From JAKFWF01 sp963741505 (lineage in GTDB: Bacteria; Pseudomonadota; Alphaproteobacteria; Rhizobiales; Hyphomicrobiaceae): 64,000 bases of DNA. Position 1 is the first letter of the stretch. Each line of letters starts with the position of its first letter. A program made the position numbers and the translations under genes. The notes beneath the pieces are model-generated. The model did no database searches and was not told where the DNA came from. It was given only the letters and a program-made list of their open reading frames with translations. The stretch covers positions 372,001 to 436,000 of the forward strand of contig CAVUIJ010000021.1 in the NCBI GenBank assembly GCA_963741505.1. Direction: 5' to 3'. Below, one piece after another: positions 47,440 through 56,761 of this stretch.

Positions 47440-47862
47440 ATGCTTGAACGCGAGTCGCCGAACCTGTTTGTCTATGGCACGCTGATGTCCAACGCCACCA
47501 GTGTGCTAGGTCGTGACATGCGGCTGCGGCTGCGGCGCGAGGCGCGGCTGCTCGGCGCCGCGACCATGCCCGGTCGGCTCTACGATCTCGGCAGTTATCC
47601 GGGCCTCGTCGCCGGCACCGAGGCGGCCGAAGTTGTGCACGGCGAGGTGCTGGCGCTGGTCGATCCGGCCGCCACTCTGCCCTGGCTCGACGACTACGAG
47701 GGCGTCAGCCGCGGCGCCAAGGCGCCCGGCGAGTACCATCGGGTGGTGGCCGAGGCCAGACTCGCCGCGGGCGGCGAGGTCACGGCCTGGGTCTACCTGC
47801 TGCAGCGGGCCGTCGTCGGCTTGCCGCGGATTCGCAGTGGCCGCTGGCTGCCACGCAATTAG
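47440..47862 (+). CDS. gamma-glutamylcyclotransferase-like protein (AIG2 family)
   Basis: A 140-residue protein with the family's opening NLFVYGTLMSN, then GRLYDLGSYPGLV, VHGEVLALVD and YEGVSRGAKAPGEYHRV, followed by AWVYLLQ. These proteins cyclise gamma-glutamyl groups or modify amines; the catalytic glutamate is expected in the DYEG region. AGGA 8-9 bp upstream supports the ATG at 47440 rather than 47431. Divergent from comF. Confidence 0.87.
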   Translation: MLERESPNLFVYGTLMSNATSVLGRDMRLRLRREARLLGAATMPGRLYDLGSYPGLVAGTEAAEVVHGEVLALVDPAATLPWLDDYEGVSRGAKAPGEYHRVVAEARLAAGGEVTAWVYLLQRAVVGLPRIRSGRWLPRN

Positions 47863-47944
47863 CCGCGACATGCCGCGCACCTGCGCGAAAGGACTAGCCG
47901 GCTCCGAACCTTTCTGCTAGCAACCGGGCTCCTGAGACCTGTGA

Positions 47945-48019
47945 TCCGCGGTAGCTCAGTGGTAGAGCAGCCGGCTGTTAACCGGCTGGTCGTAGGTTCG
48001 AATCCTACCCGCGGAGCCA
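47945..48019 (+). tRNA. tRNA-Asn (anticodon GTT)
   Basis: A 75-base cloverleaf with encoded CCA. Acceptor TCCGCGG pairs with CCGCGGA at the 3' end. The D arm has GTAGCTCAGTGGTAGAGC, the anticodon arm is GCCGG-CTGTTAA-CCGGC with GTT at its centre, and the T arm is GTAGG-TTCGAAT-CCTAC. Confidence 0.97.
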
Positions 48020-48166
48020 TCGCCTTCATAAGGTGTTGAAACCTCTCAGGTTACTGGCTCATCAGAGCTCTTGTCGCCACCTTCTGCAAGACCGGCATGC
48101 CGCTCTGCCGCCGAGATCGTGCCGATCCGGAAGCCGGAAATTCACCGTGAGGTCTGGATCAGTCGG

Positions 48167-50209
48167 CTATTCCTGCAGAACGTAGCTGCCTGGTGCGTCA
48201 AACAGCGGCGCCAGCCCCGCATTTGGCGCGCCTATTGGCGGTGGCGAAACCGCAGCACCAGATCGCGCCGCCAACCATCTGACCCATTCCGGCCACCAGG
48301 AGCCGTCTTTGACCGGCGCCGCCGCCAGCCAGGCGTCGGGATCGGAATACTGTTCGTCTTGCGCTTTCGTGCCCACCTGATAGCTGCGGCCATCTCGTCC
48401 GGGCTCGGATACGATACCCGCGTTATGGCCGCCCGTAGTCAGTAGGAACGTCACCTCGGTATCGGTCTGAAGATGGATCTTGTATACCGAACGCCAGGGC
48501 GCGACGTGGTCCCGCGTGGTCCCGACCGAGAAGATTGGCGCGCGGATGTCGATCAGCGCGATCGGGCGGCCGTCGACAATGTGGCGGCCCTCGGCCAGGT
48601 CGTTTTCGAGGAAAAGCTGGCGCAGGTACTCCGAATGCATGCGGTACGGCATGCGGGTCGCATCGGAGTTCCACGCCATCAGGTCGCTCATCGGCTCGCG
48701 CTCGCCCATCAGGTAGTCGTGCACGATGCGCGACCAGACGAGATCGTTGGAGCGCAGCAATTGGAAGGCGCCAGCCATTTGCCTGGTGTCGAGGAAGCCC
48801 TGCTCCCACATCATGTCGTCGAGGAAAGTGAGCTGACTGTCGTTGATGAACAACATCAGCTCACCGGCTTCATGGAAGTCGGTCTGCGCCGCAAGCAATG
48901 TGATCGATTGCAGGCGCTGGTCGTTGTCGCGAGCCATCGCGGCGGCGGCGAGCGCGAGCAACGTGCCGCCGATGCAGTAGCCGACGGCGTGGACCTTCTG
49001 TTTGGGCACAACGACTGAGACGGCGTCGATCGCAGCCATCACGCCGAGCTTGCGGTATTCGTCAAGACCGAGGTCGCGATCCTGGGCGTCCGGGTTCTTC
49101 CAGGAGATCATGAATACGGTGAAGCCCTGCTCGGTCAGGTACTTCACCAGTGAGTTGTGCGGCGACAAGTCGAGAATATAGTACTTCATGATCCAGGCCG
49201 GCACGATCAGGATCGGCTCGGGACGCACCTTATCGCTTGCCGGTGCGTACTGGATCAACTCGATCAGCTTATTGCGATAGATCACCTTGCCGGTGGTGAC
49301 GGCAACGTTGCGGCCGACTTCGAACGCTTCCGCACCGGCCGGGCGCTTGCCCGAGACCGCGCGCTCCCAGTCCTCGACGAGGTTCTGGGCGCCGTGGACA
49401 AGGTTCATTCCACCCTGCTCGATCGTCCGCCGCGAGAGCTCCGGGTTCGTGAGCAGGAAGTTCGAAGGCGAAAGCATGTCGAGAACCTGGCGGGCGGCAA
49501 ACGCGACGACATTCTCGTGCTGCTGGGTGACGCCACGTACACCCGTGGTGGCGTTGTGCCACCACTGCTGCTGCAATAGAAAGCTCTGATAGATGATGTT
49601 GTAGGGCCAGTGCTGCCAAGATGGACTGTCGAAGCGGCGATCCTGCGGCAGTGGGACAATGCACGGCTCGGTGCTGCTACCCTGCAATGCGCATCGCCCC
49701 ATGTGATGCAGCAGTCGCACGGCCTTCTTCGTCGATTTTTCGACGAGCTGCATCCGCTTTCCCGGCGACCACGCCAAATGGGTGGCCCAGTCCATGTAGG
49801 CCTCGGCCAGCGCCGCCGGCGACAGCCCCACCGTGAACCGTGCTGCGGTTGCGTGCAAAGACCGGTCGATTACGTCGCCGAGCGCGGTCGAAGCGTACGA
49901 ATCCCGTTCTGGAAGGCTGAGCGGCCGGGACAGGCCGGTCTGCTGGATCGCAGCTTCGCCCGGCAGACTGCGATCTCTTGCCATGTTCCAATTCGGCTCC
50001 GGCCGCCGCAGCGTGGCGCGCTCGGCAGAACCATTCAGATCTTGTGGCCTATTCGTCGCGACATCCGGCGCTGCCATGGGAGAAATCCAAGTTGCATCGA
50101 AGTGGGCCGCAGTATCGACATTGCTGCGGCGCGGCAATTGATGCCCGTCAAATTCATCACCGTGCCATAACTCCAACGGACTGCGGACGCGGGCCTTGAA
50201 GCGAAACAC
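48167..50209 (-). CDS. phaC: class I polyhydroxyalkanoate synthase
   Basis: Up to 680 residues. The lipase-like box GYCIGGTLLALAAAA holds the catalytic cysteine, WNSDATRMPYRMHSEYLR gives the aspartate and TTGGHNAGIVSEPG the histidine. LVPAWIMKYYILDLSPHNSL and FMISWKNPD are strongly conserved in PhaC. It polymerises 3-hydroxyacyl-CoA into granules. It is longer than the usual ~590 residues; the first ~45-80 residues are poorly conserved, so an internal start such as the ATG at 50077 is likely. Phasin at 18827 could coat the product. Confidence 0.93.
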   Translation of the reverse strand: MFRFKARVRSPLELWHGDEFDGHQLPRRSNVDTAAHFDATWISPMAAPDVATNRPQDLNGSAERATLRRPEPNWNMARDRSLPGEAAIQQTGLSRPLSLPERDSYASTALGDVIDRSLHATAARFTVGLSPAALAEAYMDWATHLAWSPGKRMQLVEKSTKKAVRLLHHMGRCALQGSSTEPCIVPLPQDRRFDSPSWQHWPYNIIYQSFLLQQQWWHNATTGVRGVTQQHENVVAFAARQVLDMLSPSNFLLTNPELSRRTIEQGGMNLVHGAQNLVEDWERAVSGKRPAGAEAFEVGRNVAVTTGKVIYRNKLIELIQYAPASDKVRPEPILIVPAWIMKYYILDLSPHNSLVKYLTEQGFTVFMISWKNPDAQDRDLGLDEYRKLGVMAAIDAVSVVVPKQKVHAVGYCIGGTLLALAAAAMARDNDQRLQSITLLAAQTDFHEAGELMLFINDSQLTFLDDMMWEQGFLDTRQMAGAFQLLRSNDLVWSRIVHDYLMGEREPMSDLMAWNSDATRMPYRMHSEYLRQLFLENDLAEGRHIVDGRPIALIDIRAPIFSVGTTRDHVAPWRSVYKIHLQTDTEVTFLLTTGGHNAGIVSEPGRDGRSYQVGTKAQDEQYSDPDAWLAAAPVKDGSWWPEWVRWLAARSGAAVSPPPIGAPNAGLAPLFDAPGSYVLQE

Positions 50210-50415
50210 GATTTTCCAGGAGTTTGGTGCCGGCGTTGCCGATCGATTGACAAGCCGTGCCTCGGCGCCGGATTCGCTCTCGCGTCGACGCCAGCAGCTT
50301 TTGCATCCTGGACAGATTGCAGGCGGACACCGCGCGGGCCGGCATCGCCCCGATCATGCGGCGACGCATTTCCCACTCCGGGTGCTAGATGCCGCTCGGC
50401 TTGCCGGCCCGTGGC

Positions 50416-51595
50416 TCAGGGTCGGCGGTTGCGCTTCAGGTCCTCGGCGGCATCCCACATCAGGAAGTCGGGCCCGAGGCTCTTTATGTCCGGCGCGCCG
50501 AGTTGGCGCATGGTGGTGGCGATATCCCCCCTGATCATGCGCACGGCGTGATGGGCACCGGCCTGGCCGCCGGCCGCGACGCCGTAAAGCGTCCACCGCC
50601 CGACGAACACGAACTTGGCACCGAGGCACAGAGTGGTGAGAACGTCCGAGCCGCGGCGGATACCGCTGTCGAGCATCACTGTCATCTTGTCGCCGACAGC
50701 GTCGCAGATCGCCGGCAGCACATCGACCGGCGAAGCCGCCCGGTCGAGCTGCCGCGCGCCGTGGTTCGAGACCATCACGCCGTCGACGCCCATCGCCGCC
50801 GCCCGAACCGCGTCCGAGGGGTGCATGATGCCTTTGATCACCAGGTTGCGTGGCCAAATCTTGCGGATGCGCGCGACATCGTCCCAAGTGAACGGCGTCG
50901 GGTGCTGGGTCGCCAGGAAATCGAGCACCTGCGTGGCCGACGAACCCGGCGGCGCGTACTTGACCCAGTTCGAGCCGGTCAGCGCCGGACCGCGCGCGTA
51001 TTCCAGCAGCCAGCCAGGGTGTGCGAGCGCCTCGGCCTTGGCGGCGAGCGTCGGCTTCAACGGCCGGGCGAAGCCATTGCGCCGGTTGCGTTCGCGGTTG
51101 ACATGGCCCGGCACGTCGACGGTCAGCACCAGGGTGGACAATCCGCACTTTTCGGCGCGCATAGCCATGTCGTCGGCAATCTTGGGGTCGCGCGCGTTGT
51201 AGAGCTGATACCAGGCATGCTCCGGCGCGACCGCCGCCACCTCCTCGATGGTCGCCGTGCTGGCGCCTGAAATGATGAACGGGATGTTCGCGTCCCGTGC
51301 TGCCTGTGCCAGCATCAAGTCGGCACCGGCGCGAAATAGCGCGGCACCGCCGGTCGGCGCGATCCCGACCGGGCTCGCGTACTTCCGCCCGAACAAGGTC
51401 GTGGACTGGTCCGCCGACGATGCATCCACGAGATAGCGCGGCACCAGCCGCTGGCGTTCGAATGCGTTCGTCGTTGTGCTCCAGGCCCTTTTCGCCGTCG
51501 ACGCCGCCTTCGATGAAGTCGAACGCAATCTTCGGCAGGCGCCGCTTGGCCATGCGGCGCAGGTCGTCGAAATTTATCGCCTTGTCAATGCCCAT
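50416..51595 (-). pseudogene. FMN-dependent alpha-hydroxy-acid dehydrogenase, one frameshift
   Basis: About 393 residues after joining. The first part (to 51595) is MGIDKAINFDDLRRMAKRRL and FDFIEGGVDGEKGLEHND. A shift at 51463-51467 leads to AFERQRLVPRYLVDASSADQ, then GIAPTGGAALFRAGADLMLA, LVIKGIMHPSDAVRAAAMG, SNHGARQLD with the catalytic histidine and LDSGIRRGSDVL. It oxidises L-2-hydroxy acids such as lactate, glycolate or mandelate with FMN. It is the last gene of the 50-56 kb minus-strand group. An assembly indel is the likely cause of the break. Confidence 0.88.
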
Positions 51596-51625
51596 GTCTC
51601 ATCCCGTTTCTCGGTTTCGCGCCCA

Positions 51626-52645
51626 TCAGGTTCCAGGCAGGTGATGGATCTCGGGGAAGAACATTTCCTTCCAGTCCGATGGCTTGACCTTGATGCCGCC
51701 AACCGCGTGCATGAATTCGGCGTATCGCATCGATTGCTCGGGCACCATCGTCCACTTGACTTGGCGACCGCCCGCAATCTCGGCGACCTTGTCGACCGAC
51801 ATCTTCGATTTGACATTGTCGATCCAGTACTGCGCCGCCGGCCGCACGTCCTGGTTGAGCTTTTCGGTCGCCTCCTGGAAAGCTGCCACCAGCGCCTTGT
51901 AGAGCACCGGGTTTTTGTCGCGGAACTGGCTCGAGGTCCAGGCCATGGTGAAGGTGTGCGAGCCACCGAATACGTCGTATGAATTGAGCACTGTTCGAAT
52001 GCCGGGTTTCTCCAGTTGCTGCGACTGGAAGGGCGGCACGCTGAACACGCTCGTGATATCGCCGGAGCCTGACAGCAGCGCAATGGTCGAATCCGGCGGC
52101 GACATGCCAACCGTGATCGGGTCGAGCTTGGCGAAGTTGGCCTGGCCCCATTTCTTCGCCGCCGCCATCTGCAGGATGATCGCCTGGATCGAGATCTTAA
52201 CGGCCGGCACGGCGATCTTGTCCTTCTCGGTAAAGTCCTCGATCGACTTGATCTCGGGCTTGGATGTGTTGAGCAGGACCGGCTGCGAAGTGAAGGTGGC
52301 AATGCCCTTGACCGGATTGGGTGTGTCCTTGGTGCGCGCCCAGATCGTCAACAGCCCCGGCACGCCACCCGACACGATGTCGACGGAGCCCGACAGCAGC
52401 GCGTCGTTCATTGCCGCCGGACTGTTGAAGGTGGCCCACGTCACCTTGATCTCGGGAATGCCCAACGCCTTGGCGTGCTTCTCGAGCAGCTGCTCACGCT
52501 CCATGATGTTGAACTGCAGATAGCCCATCGAGAATTGCCGTGCGAAGCGGATTTCAGGCACCTGCGCGTTCGCAGCGCCGATCGCCGCCGCCAGCAGCGT
52601 CGCGGCGAGCATCGATAGCCAGCCGAACCGCTTCACAAATCCCAT
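51626..52645 (-). CDS. ABC transporter substrate-binding protein, NMT1/TauA/SsuA type
   Basis: A 339-residue periplasmic protein with a signal peptide ending in AIGAANA, then VPEIRFARQFSMGYLQFNIM, VTWATFNSPAAMNDALLSGSVDIV and GSHTFTMAWTSSQFRDKNP. The two-lobed family binds sulfonates, nitrate or pyrimidine-like ligands. The ATPase and permease genes are not next to it. A TauD-type dioxygenase gene is 47 bp upstream, suggesting sulfonate or similar substrates (inference). Confidence 0.88.
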   Translation of the reverse strand: MGFVKRFGWLSMLAATLLAAAIGAANAQVPEIRFARQFSMGYLQFNIMEREQLLEKHAKALGIPEIKVTWATFNSPAAMNDALLSGSVDIVSGGVPGLLTIWARTKDTPNPVKGIATFTSQPVLLNTSKPEIKSIEDFTEKDKIAVPAVKISIQAIILQMAAAKKWGQANFAKLDPITVGMSPPDSTIALLSGSGDITSVFSVPPFQSQQLEKPGIRTVLNSYDVFGGSHTFTMAWTSSQFRDKNPVLYKALVAAFQEATEKLNQDVRPAAQYWIDNVKSKMSVDKVAEIAGGRQVKWTMVPEQSMRYAEFMHAVGGIKVKPSDWKEMFFPEIHHLPGT

Positions 52646-52691
52646 CGCATTGTCTCCCTCGCTTGATCTCTTGTGTTGGGTCTTTGCCGGG

Positions 52692-53570
52692 TCAGGCGGT
52701 GAGGCAGGCGTAATCCTTGGTGGCCATCACCTGCACGCGGCGGATGTAGCGCGGCTCGTCCGGCCGATAGTCCGGCACGGCATTGTGGATCGTGCCGATG
52801 TTGTCCCACATCAGCACGTCGCCTTCGGACCACTGGTGGGCATAGAAGTATTCTTCCTTCTCCTGATGCCTGAACAGGAATTCGAGGAGTTCGTCGCTCT
52901 CGACCCGGTCCATGCCGTCGATCGCCACGGCATAGCCGACATTGCAATAGAGCACATAGCGGCCGGTGATCGGATGCTTCAAGAAAATCGGCTGCGATAC
53001 CGGCGGCTTCTTTGCCCGCTGCTCAGGCGTGAGCGGCGCGCGCGTCGAGCCGGGCCGCGCCCGCATCATGTCCCAGAACTTGGCGAAGTCGTGCGTCGCG
53101 GTACGGCCGGCGAGCTTGCGTTTGATTTCGGCGGGCAGATCTTCATAGGCCGCGTGCATGTTGCGGAACTGGGTGTCGCCGAGCGGCCGGCCGTCGCGCA
53201 CCGGGACTTTCAATGCGTGAAGAATGTTCGCAAGCGCAATGTCGCGGCTGTAGGACATATCGGTGTGCCAGCCCTGGCCGGCGTCACCCAGGCCAAGCGG
53301 CCGACCATCCCTGACCATGTTCGACAGGATCATAACTTCGGGATGCCCGGGCTCGTGCAACTGGTTGGCGACGTTGATCTCGAGATCGCCGAACATCCGG
53401 CCAAAGCGCACGAATGCGCCGGTTTCGAGCGACTGCTTCGGAAAGCACAGGACGCCATGCTCGCCCAGTGCCCGCAGGAGCTGCTTGAAATCGCCAACCG
53501 ACAACTGGTGCGCGAGATCTAGATCCTCGATCCTGGCACCGAGCCCTGTGCCAGAGGGTACAATCCTCAT
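52692..53570 (-). CDS. TauD/TfdA-family 2-oxoglutarate dioxygenase
   Basis: A 292-residue iron/2-oxoglutarate dioxygenase: HxD ligands in GQGWHTDMSYSRD, the distal histidine in NIGTIHNAVPDYRPDEPRYI and the 2-oxoglutarate-binding arginine in the following RRVQV. ISHPVTGR-like LKHPITGRYVLYCNVGYA is typical. The family hydroxylates sulfonates, phenoxyacids or other anions to release sulfite or aldehyde. The ATG at 53570 is chosen; an upstream extension lacks homology. Confidence 0.92.
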   Translation of the reverse strand: MRIVPSGTGLGARIEDLDLAHQLSVGDFKQLLRALGEHGVLCFPKQSLETGAFVRFGRMFGDLEINVANQLHEPGHPEVMILSNMVRDGRPLGLGDAGQGWHTDMSYSRDIALANILHALKVPVRDGRPLGDTQFRNMHAAYEDLPAEIKRKLAGRTATHDFAKFWDMMRARPGSTRAPLTPEQRAKKPPVSQPIFLKHPITGRYVLYCNVGYAVAIDGMDRVESDELLEFLFRHQEKEEYFYAHQWSEGDVLMWDNIGTIHNAVPDYRPDEPRYIRRVQVMATKDYACLTA

Positions 53571-53724
53571 AGTCCCGTTTCCCCGAATTGTCTTTGTGAT
53601 CAGTCTATCACCGGGACCAAGGGGATCGGAAGCCGCGACTTGGGCGCCAGGGCTGCATCTGATCGACATCAGCCAAGCGCACGTGCGGCACCGTATGGAT
53701 TGCCCGGCGTGTCGCTGCCGTCGA

Positions 53725-54150
53725 TCACGTTGGCTTCAACTTCTTCTGGACGCGCTCGTCGAACTTGGCGACGTTGACTACAACGCGCTGGTGCATGCCG
53801 TCGCCGATCACTTCCTTGTCGTCGCGGGCCTCGACCTGGAACGTCAACGTGCGTCCTTCAATGGTGACGAGTTCGGCCGTCGCCCGCACGCGCATGCCGA
53901 CCGGCGTCGCCGCGAAATGGCGGACATCGAGATGGATGCCGAGGCTCTGATGCCCCGCCGGCAGCAGATCCTCGACGCATGCCAGGGCTGCCGCCTCGAT
54001 CACGTTGATCATGACCGGCGTCGCCAGCACCGCGACCCGGCCACTGCCGACGCGAGGTGCGGTATGCTCGGGCCCGACGGTGAGGTCGGCCGAGCCGAGC
54101 TGGCCGACCTTCAGCTTCGACAAATCCGGCATGCCTGGTTTTTTGCTCAC
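53725..54150 (-). CDS. FlK-like hotdog thioesterase
   Basis: A 141-residue hotdog-fold protein: ADLTVGPEHTAPRVGSGRVA, VLATPVMINVIEAAALACVE, GIHLDVRHFAATPVGMRVRA and GRTLTFQVEARDDKEVIGDG. This is the pattern of fluoroacetyl-CoA thioesterase FlK and its common relatives, which hydrolyse small acyl-CoAs. The GTG start at 54150 overlaps the upstream dehydrogenase stop by four bases (GTGA), so the pair is translationally coupled. The acyl group is unknown. Confidence 0.88.
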   Translation of the reverse strand: MSKKPGMPDLSKLKVGQLGSADLTVGPEHTAPRVGSGRVAVLATPVMINVIEAAALACVEDLLPAGHQSLGIHLDVRHFAATPVGMRVRATAELVTIEGRTLTFQVEARDDKEVIGDGMHQRVVVNVAKFDERVQKKLKPT

Positions 54151-56582
54151 GACCGCATGCGCTTTCCTTCCGCGTCGAACAGCGGCGCCAGTTGCAGCCG
54201 AGCCGGCCGGCGCTCGCCAATGATCTCGATTTCCCACTTCGCCGTGCCGGCGTCCTTGCCAAGATGCTCTCGCGGCACGTAGCCGATCGCAAGCGAGCAG
54301 CCGGCGTGGTGGCAGTAGCCGCCCGACGTGATCCAGCCGACGACCTTGCCGTCCTTCCAGACCGCCTCGTCGCCGATCGCGTCGGCGTCGCCGGCATCGA
54401 CGATGAAGGAGATGCGCTGGCGCTGCGGCCCCTTGGCCTTCTCGGCGGCGGCAGCTGTTCGGCCGACGAAGTCATTCTTGGTGAGATCGACGAAGCGGCC
54501 GAGATCGGCCTCGTACGGCCCGTAGATCGGCCGGAACTCACGCGACCAGCTGCCGAAGTTCTTCTCCCGCGCGAGCGACATCAAGGCTCTGGAGCCGAAC
54601 GGCTTGATGGCGAACTCCTCGCCCGCCGCCCAAAGCGCGTTGAACACCGCGACCTGATTCTCCGGCGCCATCCACAGCTCGTAGCCGAGATCGCCGGTGT
54701 AGGAGATCCGCCCGACCATGGCCGGCACCATGCCGATCTCCATCCTCGGACGGAAGTCCATGAAGCGGAAGGCAGCCGCCGAGACATCCTCGTCGGTGAG
54801 CTTGGCCAGTACGTCGCGCGCCGCCGGTCCGGCGATGGTGAGGCCGCACAGCGAAGCGCCAAGCGCCTTGACCGAAACGCTGCCGTCCTTCGGCAGATGC
54901 TGCTCGAACCAACGCATATGGTATTTCTCGGCCGAGCCGGTGCCGAACACGAAGAACCGCTCGGGTCCGGCCTTGGCGACCGTGAAGTCGCCGATCAGCT
55001 TGCCGCGCTCGTTGAGCATCGGCGTCAGCGTGAGACGGCCCTGGCGCGGCATCTTGTTGGTCATCAAATGCGACAGCCACGCCTCGGCATTGGCACCGGT
55101 GACCTCGTACTTGGCGAAGCTCGACGTTTCCGAAATGCCGACGCTTGTGCGCACTGCCTGGCATTCGGCCTTGACGTGCGCGAAATCGGTCGAGCGGTGG
55201 AACGAGAACTCGTCCTTCACCCCCTTCGGCGCGAACCACAGCGGGATTTCCAGCGTCCAGTAGTCGCCCATTACGGCGCCGAGTTCGAGCCATTTGTGAT
55301 AGAGCGGCGTCGTGCGCAATGGCCGCGCCGCCGGCAACTCCTCGTTCGGGAAGCGGACGCGAAAGCGGCGGCCGTAATTCTCGCGCACCTTGACATTGGT
55401 GTAGGCACGGCCTGCCCAGTCGCCATAGCGGGCAACATCCATCGCCCATACGTCGAAGCCCGGGTCGCCGTCCGCCATCCAGTTCGACAGCGCGAGGCCG
55501 ACGCCACCGCCCTGGCTGAAGCCGGCCATGACGCCGCATGCGACCCAGTAGTTCCTGAGGCCGTTGATCGGTCCGACCAGCGGGTTGCCATCCGGCGCGA
55601 AGGTGAAGGGGCCGTTGATGATCTTCTTGATGCCGGCCTTCTGGAATGCCGGGAAGTGCTTGAAGCCGACCTCCAGATTGTCGGCCATGCGGTCCATGGC
55701 GTCGGGCAGCAGGGTCGGGCCGAAATCCCACGGCGTCTCCTTCGGGCTCCACGGCACACCGTTGCGCTCGTAGGTGCCGAGCAGCATGCCCCGGCCCTCC
55801 TGGCGCATGTAGATTTCGCCGTCGAAGTCGACCGCGTGCACCACCATCTTGCCGCTGTCGCGATTGATCTTCTCGACCTCGGGCATGTCCTCGGTGATGA
55901 AATACTGATGCTCCATCGCCAGGATCGGCAATTCGAGCCCGACCATGCGGCCGCATTCGCGGGCCCACAGGCCGCCGGCATTGACGACGTGCTCGGCGTG
56001 GATCGTGCCCTGCTCGGTGATGACGTCCCAGCTGCCGTCCGTCCGCTGCCTGGTATCGATCACGCGATTGCGCACCACGACCTCGGCGCCGCCCTTGCGC
56101 GCCGCGCCGGCGTAGGCATGCGTCACGCCGTAGGGGTCAAGATGACCCTGGTCGGGGTCATAGAGGGCACCGACGAACTGCTTCTTGTCGATCAGCGGCA
56201 GAATGCGCTCGGCCTCGTCGAGCGAGACAAGTTCGATCCGCATGCCCATGTAGCGGCCCTTGGAGTACATGTTCTGCAGCCACTCCCACCGCTCTTTCGT
56301 GGCGGCGAGCATCAGTCCTTCCGTCATGTGCAGGCCGCACGACTGGCCGGAGATCTCCTCGATCTCCTTGTACAGGTTGATGGTGTACTGCTGCAGCTTG
56401 GCGACGTTGGGGTCGCCGTTGATGGTGTGCATGCCGCCGGCCGCGTGCCAGGTGGAGCCCGATGTCAGCTCCAACCGCTCGATCAGGACGACGTCCTTCC
56501 AGCCTTTCTTGGTCAAGTGGTAGAGGACACTCGCGCCGACAACGCCGCCACCGATCACCACTGCTCTTGCGTGCGTACGCAT
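54147..56582 (-). CDS. dimethylglycine/sarcosine dehydrogenase-like FAD-GcvT protein
   Basis: An intact 811-residue protein. FAD site AVVIGGGVVGASVLYHLTKK; STWHAAGGMHTINGD with the probable covalent-flavin histidine; oxidase domain to about residue 430; then FAO-type linker and GcvT domains (AWLSHLMTNKMPRQGRLTLT, YTGDLGYELWMAPE, KVVGWITSGGYCHHAG). It resembles the broken paralogue at 34199-36611 over its whole length. Family members oxidise N-methyl groups and load tetrahydrofolate. It heads the 50-56 kb minus-strand group. The ATG at 56582 (MRTHARAVVIGGG) is chosen. Confidence 0.93.
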   Translation of the reverse strand: MRTHARAVVIGGGVVGASVLYHLTKKGWKDVVLIERLELTSGSTWHAAGGMHTINGDPNVAKLQQYTINLYKEIEEISGQSCGLHMTEGLMLAATKERWEWLQNMYSKGRYMGMRIELVSLDEAERILPLIDKKQFVGALYDPDQGHLDPYGVTHAYAGAARKGGAEVVVRNRVIDTRQRTDGSWDVITEQGTIHAEHVVNAGGLWARECGRMVGLELPILAMEHQYFITEDMPEVEKINRDSGKMVVHAVDFDGEIYMRQEGRGMLLGTYERNGVPWSPKETPWDFGPTLLPDAMDRMADNLEVGFKHFPAFQKAGIKKIINGPFTFAPDGNPLVGPINGLRNYWVACGVMAGFSQGGGVGLALSNWMADGDPGFDVWAMDVARYGDWAGRAYTNVKVRENYGRRFRVRFPNEELPAARPLRTTPLYHKWLELGAVMGDYWTLEIPLWFAPKGVKDEFSFHRSTDFAHVKAECQAVRTSVGISETSSFAKYEVTGANAEAWLSHLMTNKMPRQGRLTLTPMLNERGKLIGDFTVAKAGPERFFVFGTGSAEKYHMRWFEQHLPKDGSVSVKALGASLCGLTIAGPAARDVLAKLTDEDVSAAAFRFMDFRPRMEIGMVPAMVGRISYTGDLGYELWMAPENQVAVFNALWAAGEEFAIKPFGSRALMSLAREKNFGSWSREFRPIYGPYEADLGRFVDLTKNDFVGRTAAAAEKAKGPQRQRISFIVDAGDADAIGDEAVWKDGKVVGWITSGGYCHHAGCSLAIGYVPREHLGKDAGTAKWEIEIIGERRPARLQLAPLFDAEGKRMRS

Positions 56583-56761
56583 TCGCTCTCGCTCCCTTGC
56601 CCGGACAGCCCCGAATGGATGGACCATCATGCCGGCCATGACAAGCCGGTCGCACCGCATTGGTGCGCTGCTTTGATCCCAATCAAGGCGCCTGAGCCCA
56701 ATGCGCCTAGTCAGACATTGGCCGGTAGCGGCGACGGATGGGCTGTGCGAAAGGCAAACAA

